Positions 8,127-11,534 of a stretch of DNA of 11,534 nucleotides are shown in pieces. The stretch is from positions 1 through 11,534 of the forward strand of contig JAGVBL010000087.1 of NCBI GenBank assembly GCA_020059785.1, given 5' to 3'. Within the stretch, counting starts at the first letter, position 1, and every line of letters begins with the position of its first letter. The notes beneath the pieces are model-generated. The model worked only from the letters and a program-made list of their open reading frames with translations. It searched no databases and was not told the DNA's origin. The DNA is from Ignavibacteriales bacterium. GTDB lineage: Bacteria; Bacteroidota; Ignavibacteria; Ignavibacteriales; Melioribacteraceae. Made by a program: the position numbers and the translations under genes.

Positions 8127-8570
8127 TTAATTAATGGTGATTTGAGAAATTCGCCACTGATTATCAATCAATTGAAGCGTAACAAATACTGTTGCATTGC
8201 CGCGGATTCCGTTATTATTATATTTAAGATTACCGGCGGCAAAAGGACTATTTGTTTCCTGAACAATATTTGTGAACTTGAATGAAATTGGCTTATAAAT
8301 ACTTAAGTAATCTTTAATAATGTAGTATGCCTGATTTGAACTAAAGTAACCGCTCGAACCATTTGCAAGACTCAAATAATTTCTTGAATTAAAATAAACT
8401 GAGAACTTATCAACCGAGCCCGTGCTCAATCCTTCTTCTATTTTGATAAAAAGTTTATTTATTTCTCTGCTTTTTGATTCCTGAGCAATAGACAGCATTG
8501 AAGTTGCCAGGATAAAGCTGATTATTAATATGGGGATTCTTATTCTCAATTTACTTTTTGAAGACTCCAT
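8127..8570 (-). CDS. Small secreted DUF4783-like protein (probable NTF2-like fold)
   Basis: This is a 147-aa exported protein of unknown function. The N-terminus has a basic stretch (KSKLRIR), a hydrophobic core at about residues 12-29 and a signal peptidase I site after SIA (A29, before QE). The mature part of about 118 aa opens with a helix, then GSVDKFSVYF, then an alternation typical of DUF4783 proteins: YFSSNQAYYIIKDYL, a strand around FKFTNIVQ, AAGNLKY, and a final strand ending WRISQITIN. DUF4783 is a family I associate with Bacteroidota and relatives, and its NTF2/SnoaL-like fold is inferred from this pattern. No catalytic residues are recognisable. ATG 8570 has AAGG (8579-8576) 5 nt upstream. 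It is the first gene of the tight block, follows the lipoprotein terminator directly, and its stop is 5 nt before the kinase start. That position makes an accessory or ligand-sensing role with the kinase plausible but unproven. Confidence 0.82.
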   Translation of the reverse strand: MESSKSKLRIRIPILIISFILATSMLSIAQESKSREINKLFIKIEEGLSTGSVDKFSVYFNSRNYLSLANGSSGYFSSNQAYYIIKDYLSIYKPISFKFTNIVQETNSPFAAGNLKYNNNGIRGNATVFVTLQLIDNQWRISQITIN

Positions 8571-8600
8571 TTTTACCTTATGTCAAAATAAATTAAAAGA

Positions 8601-8632
8601 AATAAAAAAGCATACCTTTTGAGGTATGCTTT
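8601..8632 (-). terminator. Intrinsic terminator of the lipoprotein gene
   Basis: A perfect inverted repeat, AAGCATACC (8608-8616) and GGTATGCTT (8623-8631), extends to about 10 bp at its AT end and encloses a 6-nt loop. On the minus strand it is followed by a run of six T (8609-8604) and a further T-rich stretch. It begins 28 nt after the lipoprotein stop. The plus-strand side lacks a T-tract, so it acts on leftward transcription. It separates the lipoprotein transcript from the DUF4783-kinase-helicase-amidase block, whose own promoter must then lie in or just before it, or arise by read-through. Confidence 0.85.
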
Positions 8633-8659
8633 CTAATTCTGTTGATTTTCTAGCAACTG

Positions 8660-9493
8660 TTAATGGTTCTTTTTAACCTGCCCAGCAACATTTCTAACAT
8701 TTCCATTTACAATTCTCTTTAATTCTCTGTTACCTTCAACTAACTGGTATGCCCAATCGAATACCATTCTGTCATTTACAATATTTTTTATTCTAACCTT
8801 TGCATAGTGATTATCCCATGTCCATATAACATATGTATGTCCAACTTTTGCTTCTACATATTTTACATTTTCATTTGGTTTTAATGGCACCCAACCGGTA
8901 GAAGGTGCATAACTTATATCCCAGATATCATTTGTTGTTCCCATGTCCTGAATATCGGTATCGTCCCAAACATTTAAATAAAATTTCCCGTTGAAGTTTT
9001 CGAAGAACATATCTGCAGCATCCGAATTATACGGAACGACAAGAAATTTACTGAAATCGTAACCTGAATTATTTGGTGAACGATTATAATCAAAAATTGC
9101 CTGATTAAATCCTTCAGGACGCGGAGTATCGTAAATTACCTCGGTACTTAAATCGCTCTCGTTGTTATTGTAATCGTATGCTGTAACGGCATAATAGTAA
9201 GTAGTTCCGTTTTTAGCTCCATAGTCAATAAAAGAAGCTTTGTAAGTACTTCCAATTAACGTGTATTTACCATTATATGAATAGCTATAGTAAACATTAT
9301 AACCGGCTACATCACCTTCGGGGTTTTCATTCCAGAAAAGATCAATTCGGTTATCTCCTGTTACAGTATAAATTCCTTTAGGTGGTGATGGCGGACGGTC
9401 GTCATAAAAATAATCACCGAATTCGTCGCATCCGGTTATTGTAAATCCTACTATAAAAGTTAATGTTATGATTAATATTCTTGTGGTTTTCAT
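8660..9493 (-). CDS. Fibronectin type III lipoprotein with uncharacterised C-terminal domain
   Basis: This is a 277-aa surface or periplasmic lipoprotein. A lipoprotein signal peptide ends in TITGC, with Cys22 the predicted lipidated residue. A Tyr/Asp/Pro-rich linker leads to one fibronectin type III domain at about residues 34-121 (RIDLFWNENPEGDVAGYNVY, then TTYYYAVTAYDYNNNES), a fold used for binding or spacing. Residues 122-277 form a second part I do not recognise. It is rich in aromatic residues and Asp/Asn, with a distinctive stretch GHTYVIWTWDNHYAKVRI (218-235) and FDWAYQ (245-250), and ends in a basic tail. No enzyme motif is visible. ATG 9493 has a very strong Shine-Dalgarno (GGAGG, 5 nt upstream). 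The gene stands alone: 150 nt lie before it and an intrinsic terminator lies after it, so it is probably monocistronic and well translated. Lipoprotein and FnIII calls are firm. Function is unknown. Confidence 0.85.
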   Translation of the reverse strand: MKTTRILIITLTFIVGFTITGCDEFGDYFYDDRPPSPPKGIYTVTGDNRIDLFWNENPEGDVAGYNVYYSYSYNGKYTLIGSTYKASFIDYGAKNGTTYYYAVTAYDYNNNESDLSTEVIYDTPRPEGFNQAIFDYNRSPNNSGYDFSKFLVVPYNSDAADMFFENFNGKFYLNVWDDTDIQDMGTTNDIWDISYAPSTGWVPLKPNENVKYVEAKVGHTYVIWTWDNHYAKVRIKNIVNDRMVFDWAYQLVEGNRELKRIVNGNVRNVAGQVKKNH

Positions 9494-9643
9494 TTTCCCC
9501 TCCGTAATAAATAGTTGAACATTCTTTGTAATTATTAATCCAATATGAATGCCAAACTAAAACGCAGAAAAGAAACCAAAATGAAGGTCTGAGAACTGAA
9601 TAGTGTACTTTTTTATATACAAAAGTGATTAGATAATTTGAAG
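9494..9643 (-). other. Intergenic region between pyrC and the lipoprotein gene
   Basis: This 150-nt AT-rich gap should hold the lipoprotein promoter and the end of the pyrBC transcript. I see no hairpin with a T-tract for pyrC. The only inverted repeat is a short all-AT one (ACTTTT/AAAAGT, about 9605-9625) with no T-run after it. A TTGGCA box occurs on the minus strand near 9556-9551, but no good -10 hexamer follows at 16-18 nt, so I do not call a promoter. Confidence 0.4.
9497..9503 (-). promoter_or_regulatory. Strong ribosome binding site of the lipoprotein gene
   Basis: On the minus strand the bases read GGAGGGG, with the GGAGG core 5 nt before ATG 9493. This is the best Shine-Dalgarno in the window and fixes the lipoprotein start. 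Most other genes here have weaker sites or rely on coupling, so this gene may be highly translated. Confidence 0.8.
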
Positions 9644-10933
9644 TCAGATCTCTATAAATTTATCCTCGTAGAACATTTTGTTATTGTTAATTACGGCGAC
9701 AGATCTGCCGGTTATAAGTCTTTTATCAAACGGAGAATTTTTAGATTTCGATTTGAATTTAGAAATATCCACCGTCCAGATAGAATCTTCATCTAAAATG
9801 GTTAGATCAGCTTTTTCTCCTTCTTTAATCCGGGGTGTAGATATTTTAAGAATTTTTCTGGGGTTAATTGAAAGCTTTTCTACAGCCTGTTCAAGTGTAA
9901 GATGTTTTTTATGAACTAATTCGCTTAACACTAATCCCAGAGTAGTTTCGAGTCCGACAATTCCATTAGGAGCATAAATAAATTCCATCTCCTTTTCTTC
10001 AATTGAATGTGGTGCATGATCGCTTGCAATAACATCAATTGTTCCATCCTTAAGTCCTTCAATAATTGCATCAATATCTGTACGTGTTCTAAGCGGAGGA
10101 CTCATTTTGTAATTTGTATCGAATGACTTAATATTATCATCAGTAAGAGTGAAATGATGAGGTGTTACTTCTGCAGTAACTTTTATTCCTTTTTTCTTTG
10201 CCTGTCTAACCAGATCGACGGCACCCTTTGTACTAATGTGTGCAATATGAATTCTCGCTCCAATAAATTCAGCCATCATAATATCCCGGGCAACAATTAA
10301 ATCTTCTGCAACATTCGGAATTGCCGGTAGACCTAATAAAGTAGAAGTTAATCCTTCGTTCATTGCTCCGTCGGATAATGAATCGTCCTCGCAATGTTCA
10401 ATGATTGGTGTATCGAACATTTTAGAATATTCCATTACACTTCTTAATACAGCAGCCGTTTTAATTACTGTACCGTCATCAGAAAAAGCCACTGCACCAG
10501 ATTCAACCAGCTCGAACATGGGAGACAGGGCTTCCCCTTTTCTGTTTAATGTTGCCGCAGCAACCGGATAAACATTAACAAGGTGATTCTTAGATTTTTC
10601 TTTAATAAACCTTACAATCTCTGCAGAATCAATATCTGGATTAGTATTAGGCATACAAGCAACACCTGTAAATCCTCCGGCTGCAGCTGCATTACTTCCT
10701 GTTTCAATTGTCTCTTCATCTTCACGACCCGGTTCTCTTAAGTGAACATGCATATCAAATAATCCGGGAATACAAATTTTATTTTCAAACTCAAATACTC
10801 TGGATGACTTAAAATCTGCTTCAGCAATTCCACCAACTTTCTTAATAACTCCATTTTCAATCAGCAGATCGTCTTTCTTATCTAATTTTTGTTCGGGGTT
10901 TAAAAGTCTAACTTGTTTTAATATTATTTTCAT
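9644..10933 (-). CDS. pyrC: Dihydroorotase (class I, Bacillus PyrC-like)
   Basis: This 429-aa zinc amidohydrolase interconverts carbamoyl-aspartate and dihydroorotate, the third step of UMP synthesis in the cytoplasm. The family signature is complete: H62-x-H64 in DMHVHLREPG, substrate residues R66 and N96 (MPNTNP), bridging D152 in FSDDGT, H180 in IIEHCED, H232 in IAHIST and catalytic D305 in ASDHAPH. The motif GIVGLETTLGL (324-334) and the C-terminal return to the beta-sandwich (FDKRLITGRSVAVI, ending MFYEDKFIEI) are typical. Length matches class I enzymes (about 425-430 aa), so it is not the shorter E. coli type and should be active, not a pyrC' pseudo-enzyme. ATG 10933 has AAGGTG (10943-10938) 4 nt upstream. 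It follows pyrB by 17 nt, so the two are almost surely co-transcribed. No attenuator or PyrR site is visible in this part of the operon. Confidence 0.96.
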   Translation of the reverse strand: MKIILKQVRLLNPEQKLDKKDDLLIENGVIKKVGGIAEADFKSSRVFEFENKICIPGLFDMHVHLREPGREDEETIETGSNAAAAGGFTGVACMPNTNPDIDSAEIVRFIKEKSKNHLVNVYPVAAATLNRKGEALSPMFELVESGAVAFSDDGTVIKTAAVLRSVMEYSKMFDTPIIEHCEDDSLSDGAMNEGLTSTLLGLPAIPNVAEDLIVARDIMMAEFIGARIHIAHISTKGAVDLVRQAKKKGIKVTAEVTPHHFTLTDDNIKSFDTNYKMSPPLRTRTDIDAIIEGLKDGTIDVIASDHAPHSIEEKEMEFIYAPNGIVGLETTLGLVLSELVHKKHLTLEQAVEKLSINPRKILKISTPRIKEGEKADLTILDEDSIWTVDISKFKSKSKNSPFDKRLITGRSVAVINNNKMFYEDKFIEI

Positions 10934-10937
10934 TTTA

Positions 10938-10943
10938 CACCTT
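10938..10943 (-). promoter_or_regulatory. Ribosome binding site of pyrC
   Basis: On the minus strand AAGGTG lies 4 nt before ATG 10933, inside the 17-nt gap after the pyrB stop. It supports the chosen pyrC start and independent initiation within a shared pyrBC transcript. Confidence 0.6.
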
Positions 10944-10950
10944 GATTGAA

Positions 10951-11534
10951 TTAATGCATGGTTCCCAGCAGATATAATACTGCCATTCTAATTGCTACAC
11001 CGTTTGTAACCTGATCTAAAATTACCTGGTAAGGTCCATCTGCAACTTCGGAAGATAATTCAACACCTCTATTGATAGGTCCTGGATGAAGAATTAAAAT
11101 ATCTCGGTTATACTTTTCAATTCTTTCTGTTGTTATTCCGAAATACTGGTGATATTCTCTTAAGGAAGGAATTCTAACACCGGCATTGCGTTCAAGCTGA
11201 ATTCTAAGGACGTTCAAAACATCATTATTTGCAATTGCATCATCAATACTATGAATAACTTTTACACCGAGTGATTCTATTCCAATCGGTATCATTGTGG
11301 AAGGACCGCAAACTGTAACTTGAGCGCCCATTGCTTTCAATCCGAAAATATTTGAAAGGGCTACACGGCTGTGGGCAACATCACCTACTATGCAAACTTT
11401 TAATCCTTCCAATCTTCCCAATCTCTCTCTTATAGAATACATATCTAATAAACCTTGTGTTGGATGTTCATGCAGCCCGTCACCAGCATTAATAATATTT
11501 GCTTTAGAAATTCTTGTTAAGTATTGTGGAACAC
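10951..11534 (-). CDS. pyrB: Aspartate carbamoyltransferase catalytic chain, N-terminus cut by window edge
   Basis: This enzyme makes carbamoyl-aspartate from carbamoyl phosphate and aspartate, the committed step of pyrimidine synthesis. The open frame runs from the window edge (first full codon at 11532) to the stop at 10951, about 193 codons. The first ATG inside the window (11442) is internal, because the conserved sequence starts before it. Visible family motifs are INAGDG then HPTQ with L-L-D after it (HPTQ codons 11466-11455), GDVAHSRVALS of the aspartate domain, LRIQLER, and HPGPINRGVE, whose HPGP-x-NRG pattern is diagnostic of ATCase and separates it from ornithine carbamoyltransferase. 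The C-terminus (VTNGVAIRMAVLYLLG) is normal. The missing part is about the first 110-120 residues, including the carbamoyl phosphate STRT-type loop. It lies 17 nt upstream of pyrC. No pyrI regulatory chain follows it. Confidence 0.95.
   Translation of the reverse strand, partial: VPQYLTRISKANIINAGDGLHEHPTQGLLDMYSIRERLGRLEGLKVCIVGDVAHSRVALSNIFGLKAMGAQVTVCGPSTMIPIGIESLGVKVIHSIDDAIANNDVLNVLRIQLERNAGVRIPSLREYHQYFGITTERIEKYNRDILILHPGPINRGVELSSEVADGPYQVILDQVTNGVAIRMAVLYLLGTMH

Noticed and set aside
8571..8606. Possible Bacteroidota-type -7 element (TTATTTTG on the minus strand) before the DUF4783 gene.
   Set aside because: It has one mismatch to TAnnTTTG, lies only about a dozen bases from the start codon, and has no convincing -33 TTTG at the right distance.
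9603..9627. Possible pyrC terminator hairpin (ACTTTT/AAAAGT).
   Set aside because: The stem is short and all A-T, and no T-run follows on the minus strand.
6884..9914. Plus-strand open frames opposite the kinase (6884-7081) and pyrC (9678-9914).
   Set aside because: They lie entirely opposite conserved coding sequence, and their translations resemble no protein family.
11440..11442. ATG at 11442 as the start of a short 163-aa pyrB.
   Set aside because: The frame stays open to the window edge and upstream codons encode conserved ATCase sequence (NAGDG and HPTQ), so this Met is internal.

Overview
The window is AT-rich bacterial chromosome carrying seven genes. All are on the minus strand, so they are transcribed from high to low coordinates. 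The gene at each edge is cut by the window boundary. The FCB (Bacteroidota/Chlorobiota/Ignavibacteriota) group fits best. The evidence is a DUF4783-type secreted protein, a fibronectin-III lipoprotein with a lipobox, a very large multi-span histidine kinase ending in an NtrY-like kinase core, and a pyrB-pyrC pair of the Bacillus-like dihydroorotase class. Good Shine-Dalgarno sequences precede several genes, which is less typical of Bacteroidia proper and leans toward Ignavibacteria or a relative. That placement is inference.

Layout in transcription order: (1) 11534-10951, pyrB (aspartate carbamoyltransferase, N-terminus missing), followed 17 nt later by pyrC (10933-9644, dihydroorotase). These are consecutive steps of de novo UMP synthesis. 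(2) After a 150-nt intergenic stretch, a monocistronic-looking fibronectin-III lipoprotein (9493-8660) with a near-perfect ribosome binding site and its own intrinsic terminator (8632-8601). (3) A tightly packed four-gene block starts about 30 nt after that terminator: a small secreted DUF4783-like protein (8570-8127), a 1265-aa histidine kinase with about 12 membrane segments and three extracytoplasmic regions (8121-4324), an AddA/RecB-like UvrD helicase with a C-terminal PD-(D/E)XK nuclease (4324-800), and an exported N-acetylmuramoyl-L-alanine amidase cut at its C-terminus (818-1).

The block has a 5-nt gap, a 1-nt TGATG overlap and a 19-nt overlap between successive genes, so it is very probably one transcript with translational coupling. 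It joins envelope sensing (secreted protein plus sensor kinase), DNA end processing (helicase-nuclease) and cell-wall cleavage (amidase). No response regulator and no AddB partner lie in the window.

I found no tRNA, rRNA, CRISPR array, insertion sequence or phage gene. No gene-free stretch exceeds 300 bases. The most noteworthy points are the three-sensor kinase, a four-cysteine set in the helicase-nuclease that looks like an iron-sulfur staple, and the unusual gene combination of the operon. Nothing here is clearly a new defence or mobile system.
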